A stretch of DNA of 64,000 nt from Cytophagales bacterium (lineage in GTDB: Bacteria > Bacteroidota > Bacteroidia > Cytophagales > Thermoflexibacteraceae): positions 1-64,000 of the forward strand of contig REAZ01000007.1 of assembly GCA_004294445.1 (NCBI GenBank), in the 5' to 3' direction. Shown here in pieces: positions 1 through 9,367 of this stretch. Under the pieces are notes generated by a model. It did not search any database and was not told the origin of the DNA. It saw nothing but the letters and a program-made list of their open reading frames with translations. The translations under genes were made by a program, and so were the position numbers. Numbering within the stretch: the first letter of the stretch is position 1; each line of letters begins with the position of its first letter.

Positions 1-61
1 TTATAAAAAAGAACTACCTAAAAAAAGTACAAAAACTTAACCAAACGACTACACCTTAGTT

Positions 62-1105
62 TTACACTAAATTTGTCCAAACTTTGGGGTACACCATACT
101 TCTATCCATTTCGTAAGCCGAGATGTTTTCATTTATATAGGAAACTAATTTACTTATAAAATCTTTATCAATAACTCTAAAATTAAAATTATTGATTTCT
201 GTTTCAACAATTGAAAATGCCCAGAATAAACATTCTGAAATTAAGCGATTATAGGTATAATTGTTTTTAGAAAATGTTTGTTTTATTCTTTTTAAAATAT
301 TTACTTTTTCAATAAATTTTGAATATATCTCTTCAATATTACTTTCGTCAACCTGATTTGAAAGAATTTCATAATATTGAGCAATGACATTATCTTTTTT
401 TACTGCGTAATATTTAATAGGAATTTGATGCTGAACAAGTAACTGCCTAATTTTTTTTAACAAAACTTGCATATTACTTTTTTCAAAATAAAATAAGTCT
501 GATACTTCATCTAATAATACTTTATCAGAATTTAACTTATCCTGAATATATTTATTTAAATCATTTTCAAGATAAAAAGCTTTATCTATTTCTGTAGATT
601 TTAATGGGGTAATTCCTGAATTATATCTTTTAAATATTTCTTTTTTTACCTTGTCCTCGTCTTCTAATTCTTCTGTTGAAGAGCTTTTTGAGTGAAAACT
701 AAATTCAATTATCCTTAATTTAGTATCCCAAAAAACATCTTTTAAATCACCAATATCCTTAAAGAACTTACCTCCAATACTAATTTTATCTAACTTATGA
801 AGCCCTGAATTTTTAAGTTTTAATTTGTCTGTGATAAATAAAAGTATAGTTTGATATCTCTGCCTACCATCAATAATCTCAATTTTTTCTCCATTCCTGA
901 AGTAAATAATGGGAGGAATTTCCGTTCCTAACAATATACTCTCTATAAAATACGTTGCCTTTTCATCATCCCATACATAATTTCTTTGATAATCAGGATC
1001 ATACTTAGTATTTTTTAGAGTTTCATCATTATTAAATAACGTTTCTATTGAAACAACTTTTGGTTCAATCTTTATTAAATTTTCAAAAATCTCATTTAGC
1101 TCCAT
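62..1105 (-). CDS. Stand-alone DUF262 (GmrS/ParB-fold) protein
   Basis: The N-terminal 90 residues carry the DUF262 signature: a PxYQRxxVW-type segment (DPDYQRNYVW) followed by the DGRQR motif (IEIIDGRQRYQ). This is the ParB/sulfiredoxin-like fold seen in GmrS and related nucleases or NTPases. The rest is a Lys/Glu-rich helical region without a recognisable HNH or GmrD (DUF1524) domain, so it is the short single-domain form of about 347 residues. I chose ATG 1105; the longer frame to 1132 would need a TTG start. DUF262 proteins often occur in anti-phage and type IV restriction systems, but no partner gene is visible before the window edge. It is followed downstream on the same strand only by the window end. 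Family assignment is good; its role is not established. Confidence 0.8.
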   Translation of the reverse strand: MELNEIFENLIKIEPKVVSIETLFNNDETLKNTKYDPDYQRNYVWDDEKATYFIESILLGTEIPPIIYFRNGEKIEIIDGRQRYQTILLFITDKLKLKNSGLHKLDKISIGGKFFKDIGDLKDVFWDTKLRIIEFSFHSKSSSTEELEDEDKVKKEIFKRYNSGITPLKSTEIDKAFYLENDLNKYIQDKLNSDKVLLDEVSDLFYFEKSNMQVLLKKIRQLLVQHQIPIKYYAVKKDNVIAQYYEILSNQVDESNIEEIYSKFIEKVNILKRIKQTFSKNNYTYNRLISECLFWAFSIVETEINNFNFRVIDKDFISKLVSYINENISAYEMDRSMVYPKVWTNLV

Positions 1106-1302
1106 TTTTATAATATTTATTTTATAAATCAATTTCAGTTTATAATCATTGCAAAATAATCTAATTATTTAATATAAATTAAATAGATTCGCAATTTAAT
1201 AATAATTTCTTCTTAATACCTACCCAAATATGAATTTTACGATTCCCTCTGGTTCAAGACACAGCCTCAAACCTATGAGCATAATACCTTGCACTTTCTC
1301 CT

Positions 1303-4107
1303 CTACTCCACCACCAGCTTCTTCACCACTTTTTTCCCGTTTTGCTCTATTTCCATGAAATAAAATCCAGCTTTCACGTCTTGCAAATCAATGCTTTCGT
1401 GTTCGTTGAGGAGGTTTAGTGTCCAGCTTTTTAGTGTTTTGCCAGAGATTTCTTTGAGGCTTACTTTTACCGTTCCTTTTACTGCTTGCGAAAAGCGTAT
1501 TTGTACTTGCGAATACGCAGGATTTGGGTAAATAAGTACAGTATTTTCGAACTTTGTATCTTCTACAGCTACCACTTTGGCGGCAAGTGTCCAAGGCACT
1601 AAGTTTTTTTCGGGGGTAGGAAGCTTTTTATTGGTAAGAATATGAAACTGCCCACGATTGAGGAACAGATTTGCCTCTTTTTCAAGGACTTCTATGCTTT
1701 CGCCTGTGAAGTAATCGTACCAAGTACCTACATTGGGGAAATTGATTTTGAAGTCTGAATTTTTTAAGCCAAAATTGCCCAAAACTACCATATTTAAGGT
1801 AGGCGATTGGAGAATAAATTGCTTTTCTAAGCCCAAATTCCGCTCTATTAGCTGTGAATTTTTGCTACGCAACGCCTCTGCGCTTTCGGGGAGAGTTTTT
1901 AAGCGAATCAGGGCGGCGTAGGTTTTGTAAAGTCTTTGTCTTTCAGCTACTTGTGCGTATTCCCATCGAATTGGTTTTCTGCCTGTCCTGCCATTCTGAT
2001 TAATACTTACGTCATAGCCAAGCTCGCCAAACTGCCAAATCATTTTTGCGCCTTGCATACTAAAGTAAAATGCTGCTGCCAATTTCATGCGTTCTAAGGC
2101 GGTATTTAGCTCTCTAATGTTATAGCTATCAGCTACTTGCCCTGCACCTGTCGCTTTGAACATTAGGCGTTCCTCGTCATGGCTTTCCATGAAAGACACC
2201 AAATGAGGCTTTTCCCAATTTCTTTGCAAATAAGTTGTTCCCTCTATGGTATTGCTAACGCCTTGCGTTGCCTTGCCAAAACCATCATTCATATTTCCCC
2301 AAAGCAACATTCCGTAGTTGGAAAGTTCTATTTCCTCACTATTTTGGGCAAAATGTTCCAAAATTACGAAAGCCGAATTATCTACTTCCCTGATTTCATC
2401 ATAAATTCTTTTCCAAATCGCAATTCTTGAAGCATCAAAAGCACTCCAAGCAGGCTCATTATTCGGATTATTTTTTTGTGTAAAACCTTTGGAAAGGTCA
2501 AAACGGAAGCCATCAATTTTATATTCAGTAAGCCAAAATTGATTCACTCTTTTTACTAAGTCCTTGACTGCCTGACTTTCATGATTAAAATCGTAGCCAA
2601 CATTGAAGGGGTGCGTAGCATCGGGATTAAAATAGGGATTGCCTACAGCAGGTTTGTTAGTTTGGCTATCCCAGTACATTTTTACCAAAGGAGACTGCCC
2701 AAAGTTATGATTCAGCACCATATCCAGCAGCACCGCAAAGCCTTTTTCATGTGCCTTATCGACAAATTGCTTGAACATATTTTTTGTTCCGTAGTATTTA
2801 TCGGGGGCAAAATAATAGATAGGATTATAACCCCAGCTATCATTTCCCTCAAATTCCTGAATCGGCATGAGTTCTATTGCATTGATTCCCAAGCGTTTTA
2901 GGTAATCCAAAGAATCCAAAACCGCTTGATAGCTGTGTGCATTGGAAAAATCTCGTAAATGCAGCTCATAAATGACCAAATCTTGGGCATCAGGGCGTTT
3001 GAAGTTCGTTGTTTTCCACTGAAAAGGCGTTTGTGAGGTCTGAAAAACACTTGCCAAATCATTTGTTTTTCCCGTTGGGTAGGGCATTGGGTTTGGATAA
3101 ACAGAACTTTCTATAAATCTATCGTTATTCGGGTCTAAAATTTTTTCGGCGTAGGGGTCGCCTATTCTTACCGTTCCATCTATCAAATATTGAAAAACGT
3201 ATTCTTTTTGAGGGACTAAGTTTTCCAAACGAATCCAAAAACGATTTTTATCAGGTGTAACATTCATAAAACTTCGTTGATTTGCAGCCCAATCGTTAAA
3301 ATCGCCGATGGCATACACAAATTTCTTCTGCGGGGCAAAAAGCACCAAAATTACTGTTTTATCGTCTATGTAATTGATGCCATCTTTGCTACCTGCGGGC
3401 AAGGGAGCTACAGTCTGAGGTGGTAAAATGCTGTATTGGAAAGAATCCGCCACTGAGAGTGTGTTATTTTTAGCCATAATTTTTACTGTCCCTGCCGCTG
3501 TCCCCGCATTAATAGTATGCGAAATATTTGTGCCTATTTCCTCTTTGACTTGGCGATTATTGACAAAAACAGTCAGCGTTGCTACTGAAGAAGCCTCTGC
3601 TTTTACTTCAAAATTTTCATTTGGGAAGGCAGCATACGGGCGGGGCATAGGCGAAATAATAGTCATTGACAAGCCTGAAAAAGCAACCTGCACAAAAATA
3701 TCTCCATTTTGAGAGGATTTTCCCTCTTTTGAGCCATCTGCATTTCTGAAAACCATACCTATTCTAAAAATTCGTTGTGAAGCTACACCAAAATATATTC
3801 TTGGCACTATCTTGATAGTCCATTTGTCGTTTGCGGCGGAAGTCATTGTCCCAATTCCATCATCTTTGCCCCAATTTCCTACTACATTTGTCCAGCCTGT
3901 CCCTGTTTCGGAGTCTGTAATCACGCCTGCGTGCATATACACCTTACTTGCCCCTCGCAAACCAGATGTACCTTGAGTGGCATCGTAAGTAATTGTAATT
4001 TCATCTTCTGCCTTAAAAGTAGCGGGAGAAACAGAAACTTGTGCAAAAATTAGTGAATTTAATGATAAAAATAATAGCAAAAAGGTAATTTGTAGTTGTC
4101 TTTTCAT
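1303..4107 (-). CDS. Secreted GH13 alpha-amylase-family glycosidase with T9SS sorting domain
   Basis: A 934-residue exported enzyme acting on alpha-glucans. Order of parts: signal peptide (1-22, ending IFAQ), immunoglobulin-like and starch-binding N-terminal modules (about 25-225), a CBM48-type module near 245-335 (AIGDFNDW), then the GH13 barrel. Catalytic regions are visible: DMVLNHNFG near residue 462, GFRFDLSKGF with the nucleophile Asp near 536, VILEHF with the acid/base Glu near 579, and FMESHDEERL with the third carboxylate near 642. The last 80 residues (starting VLIYPNPAYS, ending KKLVVE) match the type A C-terminal domain used for export by the type IX secretion system. It is therefore expected on the cell surface or in the medium. 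No sus-type transporter genes lie beside it, so it looks like a single transcriptional unit. Exact specificity (amylase, pullulanase-like, branching) cannot be read from sequence alone. Confidence 0.92.
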   Translation of the reverse strand: MKRQLQITFLLLFLSLNSLIFAQVSVSPATFKAEDEITITYDATQGTSGLRGASKVYMHAGVITDSETGTGWTNVVGNWGKDDGIGTMTSAANDKWTIKIVPRIYFGVASQRIFRIGMVFRNADGSKEGKSSQNGDIFVQVAFSGLSMTIISPMPRPYAAFPNENFEVKAEASSVATLTVFVNNRQVKEEIGTNISHTINAGTAAGTVKIMAKNNTLSVADSFQYSILPPQTVAPLPAGSKDGINYIDDKTVILVLFAPQKKFVYAIGDFNDWAANQRSFMNVTPDKNRFWIRLENLVPQKEYVFQYLIDGTVRIGDPYAEKILDPNNDRFIESSVYPNPMPYPTGKTNDLASVFQTSQTPFQWKTTNFKRPDAQDLVIYELHLRDFSNAHSYQAVLDSLDYLKRLGINAIELMPIQEFEGNDSWGYNPIYYFAPDKYYGTKNMFKQFVDKAHEKGFAVLLDMVLNHNFGQSPLVKMYWDSQTNKPAVGNPYFNPDATHPFNVGYDFNHESQAVKDLVKRVNQFWLTEYKIDGFRFDLSKGFTQKNNPNNEPAWSAFDASRIAIWKRIYDEIREVDNSAFVILEHFAQNSEEIELSNYGMLLWGNMNDGFGKATQGVSNTIEGTTYLQRNWEKPHLVSFMESHDEERLMFKATGAGQVADSYNIRELNTALERMKLAAAFYFSMQGAKMIWQFGELGYDVSINQNGRTGRKPIRWEYAQVAERQRLYKTYAALIRLKTLPESAEALRSKNSQLIERNLGLEKQFILQSPTLNMVVLGNFGLKNSDFKINFPNVGTWYDYFTGESIEVLEKEANLFLNRGQFHILTNKKLPTPEKNLVPWTLAAKVVAVEDTKFENTVLIYPNPAYSQVQIRFSQAVKGTVKVSLKEISGKTLKSWTLNLLNEHESIDLQDVKAGFYFMEIEQNGKKVVKKLVVE

Positions 4108-4134
4108 GGGGCAAGGTTGGTTTTATGGGCAAAA

Positions 4135-4166
4135 AAATACGTACAAAATCAATTTTGCACGTATTT
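4135..4166. terminator. Hairpin with T-tract 3' of the Rep gene
   Basis: Arms of 15 nt (AAATACGTACAAAAT and its near-complement) with a 2-nt loop and one mismatch are followed on both sides by A/T runs. On the minus strand it lies directly after the Rep stop codon and before the amylase start, so it can end Rep transcription. Confidence 0.6.
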
Positions 4167-4185
4167 TTTTATATTTTATTATCTA

Positions 4186-5250
4186 TTATATACAAGCAAT
4201 TAACTCATTCAAATCGGCAGCACTTTGCGCTTGCGACATATCTATCGGTTTCTGATAGATATTCTGATACACTTCTGCAAAGATTTCTTTTTTTACCTCT
4301 GTATCATATTCGTTGTTTCCGAGCCATTGTTGGAAAAGATTTGGGTATTGCTTTTCGTATTTGTAAAGGTAAAAATCTTGGAGTTTGCCAAAGAGTTCGT
4401 TTTTAAAAATTTCCTTTTTATGAGAAAGTTTGCTGAAATCTTTGAAGTTTACCTTGAGTGAATACGCGTGGCTTTGCCCTGCTGCCTTATAAAATTCGAA
4501 ATCAAAACTAAGCGAAGTCCGCTCTTGTATTTCTCGCAAAGCTTTTTGAAGGTGTCTTTTTTTCTCCCTATTGTTTTCGTAATGAATATCTGCTATCTTA
4601 CAAAGGTGGTCGAAATAAGGCGTAACTTCCTCTTTTTTGTACATAGCTACGTGCTGTAGCATGGAAAGATACATGAATAAACTTTTATTTCGCTGCGTAC
4701 CTGCCGCTATATAGTCTTCCAAAAAAACCGTAGAATAGTAGCTTAACAGATTGGAGATGAATTCTTTGCTAAGTTTGAGTTCGTAATATCTTTTCTGGGG
4801 GCGGCGGGAATCATAAAGCACTCTTGCATCCACCAAGACAGGGATACTCGAAATACCTTCTATGTTCATCCCTGGCACCTTTGCTTTGTAGGTAAATACG
4901 ATATTTTCCTTAATCATTCTATAAATCGTATATTCGAGCTGCGAACTCCATTCATAACCGTTGATGCTTGGCTTGTGCTTTCTGTTCTCCGAAGCCAAAT
5001 GACGCTTACTAAGGTTGGATTTTTTATAGCCCATGACCTTGCAAAAGTCAGTCAAAGAAACTCTATTAAAGCCAAATAAATTATGCGTATAGTTATAGCA
5101 GATATAAACAATCAAATCTCTGACCAAGCCCGCATCTGTGCCATAATGCTCGTTGATATCAGCAGCATTCAAAATAATATTTCTCTCCACCCTCACTGGC
5201 GAAAGTGTGGGCGAACTTGGAGTTTGAGAATTTACAGAGTTAGCAACCAT
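4186..5250 (-). CDS. Plasmid-type replication initiator (Rep) protein
   Basis: A 354-residue protein resembling the winged-helix initiator (Rep_3/RepB-like) proteins of Bacteroidota plasmids. It has a leading segment (about 20-100) with a helix-turn-helix-like stretch ending in SLTDFCKVMGYKKSNLSKRH, and a second winged-helix-like half (about 160-290) with the pattern YYELKLSKEFISNLL and many basic residues. Such proteins bind iterons at an origin and load the replication machinery. No iteron array lies next to the gene; a weak partial match occurs at 5284-5302 just upstream, which could be an operator. The strong iteron arrays of this window are at 43-44 kb and 53 kb. No rep-linked mobilisation genes are adjacent. 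The assignment rests on overall pattern rather than on a catalytic signature, so it is a good but not certain call. Confidence 0.7.
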   Translation of the reverse strand: MVANSVNSQTPSSPTLSPVRVERNIILNAADINEHYGTDAGLVRDLIVYICYNYTHNLFGFNRVSLTDFCKVMGYKKSNLSKRHLASENRKHKPSINGYEWSSQLEYTIYRMIKENIVFTYKAKVPGMNIEGISSIPVLVDARVLYDSRRPQKRYYELKLSKEFISNLLSYYSTVFLEDYIAAGTQRNKSLFMYLSMLQHVAMYKKEEVTPYFDHLCKIADIHYENNREKKRHLQKALREIQERTSLSFDFEFYKAAGQSHAYSLKVNFKDFSKLSHKKEIFKNELFGKLQDFYLYKYEKQYPNLFQQWLGNNEYDTEVKKEIFAEVYQNIYQKPIDMSQAQSAADLNELIACI

Positions 5251-5444
5251 ATTTTTTTCTTTTTTAGCAAAGCAATCGCAATATTGTAAAAAAATATCTT
5301 AATTGCAAATTCATAATTAATATTTTATTATTTTTGTGATGTAATAAGTAGTTCTACGAAGCGTTGCTATTGCTTTAAACAAAGTAAATCAGCTACTTAT
5401 CTAAGTTTTATCATCGCATTTATCTACTAAATACCATTCGCAAT

Positions 5445-6137
5445 ATGAATATTTTGTTAGCAGAAGATGAGCCAAAGATTGCTTCTTTTTTAAAAAAAGG
5501 CTTAGAAGAAAGTGCCTATAATGTAGATTGGGTCAAAGACGGCAAGGAAGCTATCCGCAAAGGCTTGGAAAGTGAATACGATGTGATTATTTTGGACGTG
5601 ATGCTGCCTCATATTGACGGCTTTCAGGTGTGCAGACGCATACGAGTCAAAAAACTACAAGTTCCTATTCTGATGCTTACTGCCTTGGATAGCACCGAAG
5701 ACAAGATAAAAGGCTTGGATGCGGGTGCTGATGACTACATTCCGAAGCCTTTCGACTTCGAGGAATTACTCGCAAGGTTGCGCGCACTTACCAGACGTAG
5801 CCATGTTCAAAACCCAGAAAAACAAGCTGCCGAAGAAGTAATAAGCATCGAGAATTTGGTCTGTAACTTATCGAGAAAAGAGGTAAAAAGAGGAGGCAAG
5901 GAAATAAAACTGACTGCGCGTGAGTTTGAGCTGTTGGTGTTTTTCATAAAAAACAAGAACCACGTACTCGACCGAGCCACTATAGCCGCCCAAGTTTGGG
6001 ACATTAGCTTTGATACAGGGACAAACGTTGTCGATGTGTATGTAAATTATCTCAGAAACAAAATAGACAAGGATTTCGACAAAAAATTAATACACACGCG
6101 CATAGGGCTTGGCTATATTATGTCGACTGAAAGCTAA
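5445..6137 (+). CDS. OmpR-family response regulator, no adjacent kinase
   Basis: A 230-residue two-component regulator. The receiver domain (1-115) has the acidic pocket (AEDEP), the phospho-acceptor Asp in IILDVMLP near residue 51, the conserved Thr (LMLTALDS) and Lys (IPKPF). The DNA-binding winged helix occupies about 130-228 (LTAREFELLVFF; VVDVYVNYLRNKID; RIGLGYIM). The close similarity to CusR/CopR-type regulators suggests a membrane sensor partner. No kinase follows; the nearest is at 11324-12724 on the other strand, 5 kb away, and also lacks a regulator. The upstream 190 bp is very AT-rich with a TATTTTTG box near 5329, which may be its promoter. Confidence 0.93.
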   Translation: MNILLAEDEPKIASFLKKGLEESAYNVDWVKDGKEAIRKGLESEYDVIILDVMLPHIDGFQVCRRIRVKKLQVPILMLTALDSTEDKIKGLDAGADDYIPKPFDFEELLARLRALTRRSHVQNPEKQAAEEVISIENLVCNLSRKEVKRGGKEIKLTAREFELLVFFIKNKNHVLDRATIAAQVWDISFDTGTNVVDVYVNYLRNKIDKDFDKKLIHTRIGLGYIMSTES

Positions 6138-6160
6138 AAATTATTTTGGAAAAACGACTC

Positions 6161-6227
6161 ACAGGGTCTTCGACCACTGTTAGCGTTTTCTCCACCCTGT
6201 TAGTGGTCGCAGACCCTAACAGTGGTC
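6161..6227. repeat. Nested inverted repeat between convergent genes
   Basis: Three related arms are interleaved: AGGGTCTTCGACCACTGTTAG at 6163-6183 (first 20 bases quoted elsewhere as the arm), the inverse-type arm CTGTTAGTGGTCGCAGACCC from 6197, and CTAACAGTGGTC from 6216. They can fold into alternative hairpins. The element lies between the 3' ends of the response regulator and the creatininase gene, so it could serve as a bidirectional terminator or be a dispersed palindromic repeat. Confidence 0.6.
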
Positions 6228-6286
6228 AGAGAACGAATATTTATTGAAACCCAATTAGCGAGGGGTTTAAAAATGTGGTGATATGA

Positions 6287-7054
6287 TTATTTTTCGTAGA
6301 GATCGCTCAAAGGGCATCTTTCCAATTCTATCAAAAAATCTGAAATATTTTTAGTTACCGCCGCTAAGTATTTTTCTGCTTTTTCGGGTGTTGCCTTGTG
6401 CGGATTGCCTACGCCCGTATCGGCGGTAATGGCAGTCCAAAGGCGTTGGGAACTTACCCAGCCCTCTCGCAAACCCTTGATGTTAAACTTTTTTTCTTTG
6501 CCATCTCCTGCTTCTGAAAGTGGCAACGCCCACTGCGGAGCTACTTTCATAATCACACTCGTTTCCATTTCCCCTGCATGGTCGCCCGGCTCGTCAAAAT
6601 ACAAATTCCAATTTACCGCTTTGTACCAATCGAGCGTGCAGACGAAAACATCAGGAAAAAGAGCATACAATTCTCTAATCATTTGCTTAAAATTATTGCC
6701 GCCGTGTCCGTTCATAATGACTAACTTCTGAATTTTCTGACGAGAAAGCACCTCCGTTATATCTTTTAACACAGCAAACTGGGTACTTGGACTCATGTTT
6801 ATGCACAATTTTACGCCAAACTGCCCCGTATTTACGCCAAAGGGAACAGTTGGCAGCACAATTACTTTTGCACCTTCCTCCCAAGCCAAGCGAGCCGCTT
6901 CTGCCGCCACATAGTCTGCCTGAATAGTATCTGTGGCATAAGGTAGGTGATAATTATGGGCTTCAGTAGCTCCCCATGGCAAAATAGCGACCTGATAGTC
7001 AGTATCTTTGACAGTTTTCCAATTAGTTTCGGCTAAAATATAGGGTCTAATCAT
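6287..7054 (-). CDS. Creatininase-family amidohydrolase
   Basis: A 255-residue protein of the creatininase/creatinine amidohydrolase family, metal-dependent hydrolases of cyclic amides and related substrates. Diagnostic segments are LPWGATEAHNYHLPYATD (metal-binding Glu and His with the following Asp), VNTGQFG, VIMNGHGGNN and the DHAGEMETS motif near residue 158-166, which supplies further metal ligands. Length fits the family. It follows the 6-phosphogluconate dehydrogenase gene by 14 nt on the same strand, so the two are probably co-transcribed. The substrate cannot be inferred; members also take part in flavin-derivative and formamide metabolism (MftE, FAPy deformylase types). Cytoplasmic. 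Confidence 0.88.
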   Translation of the reverse strand: MIRPYILAETNWKTVKDTDYQVAILPWGATEAHNYHLPYATDTIQADYVAAEAARLAWEEGAKVIVLPTVPFGVNTGQFGVKLCINMSPSTQFAVLKDITEVLSRQKIQKLVIMNGHGGNNFKQMIRELYALFPDVFVCTLDWYKAVNWNLYFDEPGDHAGEMETSVIMKVAPQWALPLSEAGDGKEKKFNIKGLREGWVSSQRLWTAITADTGVGNPHKATPEKAEKYLAAVTKNISDFLIELERCPLSDLYEK

Positions 7055-7068
7055 TTTTACTTTGAAAT

Positions 7069-7965
7069 TTATTTTTTTTCTACTTTATGCCCTCCAAACT
7101 CGTTTCGTAGGGCGGCAACTACTTTTCCCGCAAAAGTATCTTCTTCTTGCGAGCGATAACGCATGAGCAGAGAAAGAGCAATAACAGGCGTAGGCACACC
7201 CAAATCGAGTGCAGTTTCCAACGTCCATCTACCTTCGCCCGAAGAGTGCATGATGCCTTTTATTTCGTCCAACTTTGCATCTTTGCTGAAGGCGTTTTTG
7301 CTAAGTTCCATAAGCCAGCCTCTTACCACGGAACCATGATTCCAAAGATGTGCAACTGCCTCATAGTCAAAATTATAATTGCTTTTATTTAGGACTTCAA
7401 AGCCTTCGGCAATAGACTGCATCATGCCATACTCGATGCCGTTGTGTACCATTTTGGTAAAATGCCCGCTTCCTGCTTCGCCTGTGTAAAGATAGCCATT
7501 TTCTACTGAAACATCTTTAAAAATCTGTTCACAATGCTCAAAAACAGCCCTGTCCCCTCCTACCATTGTGCAAGCGCCATTTAGCGCACCACTTAGTCCA
7601 CCACTTGTGCCGCAGTCCAAAAAGTTGATTTTGAAGGATTTGAGGTATTCATAGCGGCGTACAGAATCTTTGAAGTTGGAGTTGCCGCCGTCAATGAGAA
7701 TATCGTCAGGGTTTAGCAAAGGCTTAAGTTGTTCTATTACTTCATCCACTGCCTTTCCTGCGGGAATCATCAGCCAAATTACCCGCCTATTGTGCATTTT
7801 TTCAGTTAATTCGCTAAGAGAAAAAGCAGGAGTAATGCCTTGATTAGTAATTTGTTCTATGAGAGAAGTAGCTACATCAAACGCAACTACTTGATGCTTA
7901 TTTCTGTGTAGGTTGAGGGCAAGATTGTAGCCCATTTTGCCCAAACCAATTAGTCCGATTTGCAT
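7069..7965 (-). CDS. gnd: 6-phosphogluconate dehydrogenase, short decarboxylating form
   Basis: A 298-residue enzyme of the short, usually NAD-dependent 6-phosphogluconate dehydrogenase class (GndA/YqeC-like). It converts 6-phosphogluconate to ribulose 5-phosphate with release of CO2. The Rossmann motif GLGKMG is at the start, followed by DGGNSNFKDS near residue 92, the substrate-binding GTSGG near 119 and the catalytic Lys in GHFTKMVHNGIEYGMMQ near 168. Length is much shorter than the 470-residue NADP type, as expected for this class. It sits between a membrane protein gene (23 nt upstream) and the creatininase gene (14 nt downstream). An FGGY sugar kinase at 58731-60203 could supply its substrate if that enzyme is a gluconokinase. 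Confidence 0.9.
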   Translation of the reverse strand: MQIGLIGLGKMGYNLALNLHRNKHQVVAFDVATSLIEQITNQGITPAFSLSELTEKMHNRRVIWLMIPAGKAVDEVIEQLKPLLNPDDILIDGGNSNFKDSVRRYEYLKSFKINFLDCGTSGGLSGALNGACTMVGGDRAVFEHCEQIFKDVSVENGYLYTGEAGSGHFTKMVHNGIEYGMMQSIAEGFEVLNKSNYNFDYEAVAHLWNHGSVVRGWLMELSKNAFSKDAKLDEIKGIMHSSGEGRWTLETALDLGVPTPVIALSLLMRYRSQEEDTFAGKVVAALRNEFGGHKVEKK

Positions 7966-7988
7966 AATTTTCGTTTATTTTTGTTTTT

Positions 7989-9251
7989 TTATTCCTCTTT
8001 TCTTTCTTTTTCCTTCTCCCTTTCTATTCTTTCTTTGGGTTCTTTTTCCTTCTTTGAGGATGTATTTTTAACGGTAACAAAGGTCTTGAGGAATCGCTCT
8101 CTTGCTCGTTTGTCATAGACATATTTGCCTACAAACTCATCTCTGTAGCGGTCTTTATTCAACTGGAATTCTGCCAAATCCATGTCTAAGAATTTTTGAA
8201 TTTCCATTCTGTCCACCTCTATATTAAGGGAAACATCATTGAGGTGCATCTGAAAAGAAACTTTTTCCAAGAAATCTAATTTCATCAGCAAGCGAATTGG
8301 CTCGTTGATAATGATTTTTTCGGCATTATCTCTGTCTTCAAGGAACGCATCAAACCTTGCTTCGGTAGTTGCTCCTTCTGGATTTTCCAACTTATAGGTT
8401 TCGTAATCTTTATAGAAAATTACTATCCCTTTTTTGCCAATCATGCGCGTATGTCGTACAAAAGCAGCTCCTTTGGTACGCATCACTACTCTATGGAAAA
8501 TGTCTTTTTCTGGTTCTTTGTAACGGTCAAGAATCTCTCGAAGTTCTAATTTTGTTTTTTTTGCAGGAATAATAATTTTGTATTTCACCGTTTCTCTGAA
8601 CATTTTTTCTTTGCCGTCTAACACAGATTTGTCATAAACACGCAAAATAAAAGCAAGAGAAGACTCAAAAAGTCCGTCAATATTCATGAGCATTTGGAAT
8701 TTTTCTTTTTTGCTCAAATCTGAATTTTCTACTTCGGCAATAATAGGCTCAAAAAGAGTAAGAATATACTCTAATTGGTAGTAAAGAGGGCTTAAAATCT
8801 GCTGTTCGCCCATTCCATACTGCAAATTATCCATCATAAAGTTCCAAATAGCTTCTGAATAGGTGTAAGTTACTTGGTCTTTGGTATAACGAAGGTCTTT
8901 GATGTCATCTTTTACGTCTTTGATAGACTCTTGTAAATATTTGTATTGGTTGTAACGCTGCTGCTCTTTGAGGTCTTCTCGCTGCTTTTCTATGGCTTGG
9001 TATTGGATGTAAAACGCCAAGAACGTTACGCCAACGCCAATTAAACCAATAATAGGATTGGTTGTCCCTCCAAAAGCATCCCCTATTTCGTTAGGAGAGG
9101 TCATGCCCAAATAGCTAATACTCGTCAGGAATAAAGGTAGGGCAAAGGCAATGAGCGCACCTACTAAAAATATAATCACAGCTACGGCAATGATAGTATT
9201 CCCGAAAAAAAATATGCTCAGACTTGAAAATAACTTCTTAAGTTGTTTCAC
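7989..9251 (-). CDS. Two-helix membrane protein resembling putative phage abortive infection (putAbiC) proteins
   Basis: A 420-residue protein with two N-terminal transmembrane helices (about 12-45 and 68-88). The second contains GDAFGGTTNPIIGLIGVGVT, a layout typical of the putAbiC-type family. A coiled coil follows (about 90-125, Gln/Lys/Glu rich), then a long cytoplasmic domain ending in a highly charged Lys/Glu tail (395-420). The start codon appears to be GTG at 9251, since no ATG precedes the first helix. Related proteins have been labelled abortive-infection proteins, but their activity is mostly untested. The gene leads a tight minus-strand run with gnd and the creatininase gene, which argues equally for a housekeeping role. 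Function unknown. Confidence 0.7.
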   Translation of the reverse strand: MKQLKKLFSSLSIFFFGNTIIAVAVIIFLVGALIAFALPLFLTSISYLGMTSPNEIGDAFGGTTNPIIGLIGVGVTFLAFYIQYQAIEKQREDLKEQQRYNQYKYLQESIKDVKDDIKDLRYTKDQVTYTYSEAIWNFMMDNLQYGMGEQQILSPLYYQLEYILTLFEPIIAEVENSDLSKKEKFQMLMNIDGLFESSLAFILRVYDKSVLDGKEKMFRETVKYKIIIPAKKTKLELREILDRYKEPEKDIFHRVVMRTKGAAFVRHTRMIGKKGIVIFYKDYETYKLENPEGATTEARFDAFLEDRDNAEKIIINEPIRLLMKLDFLEKVSFQMHLNDVSLNIEVDRMEIQKFLDMDLAEFQLNKDRYRDEFVGKYVYDKRARERFLKTFVTVKNTSSKKEKEPKERIEREKEKERKEE

Positions 9252-9367
9252 TGTTGTATTGGAATTCTTTGTTTGACGCTTATTTGTATGCTAACTTTGG
9301 GGGGGAAGCCACTATGCTTTGCAAATTACACTTTTTTTAATTAAAATACCAAAACATAATCAAAAAT

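Noticed and set aside
5284..5302. Partial iteron upstream of the Rep gene
   Set aside because: Matches about 12 of 19 positions, mostly A/T; it could be an autoregulatory operator, but the conserved ends are absent, so I did not list it as a feature.
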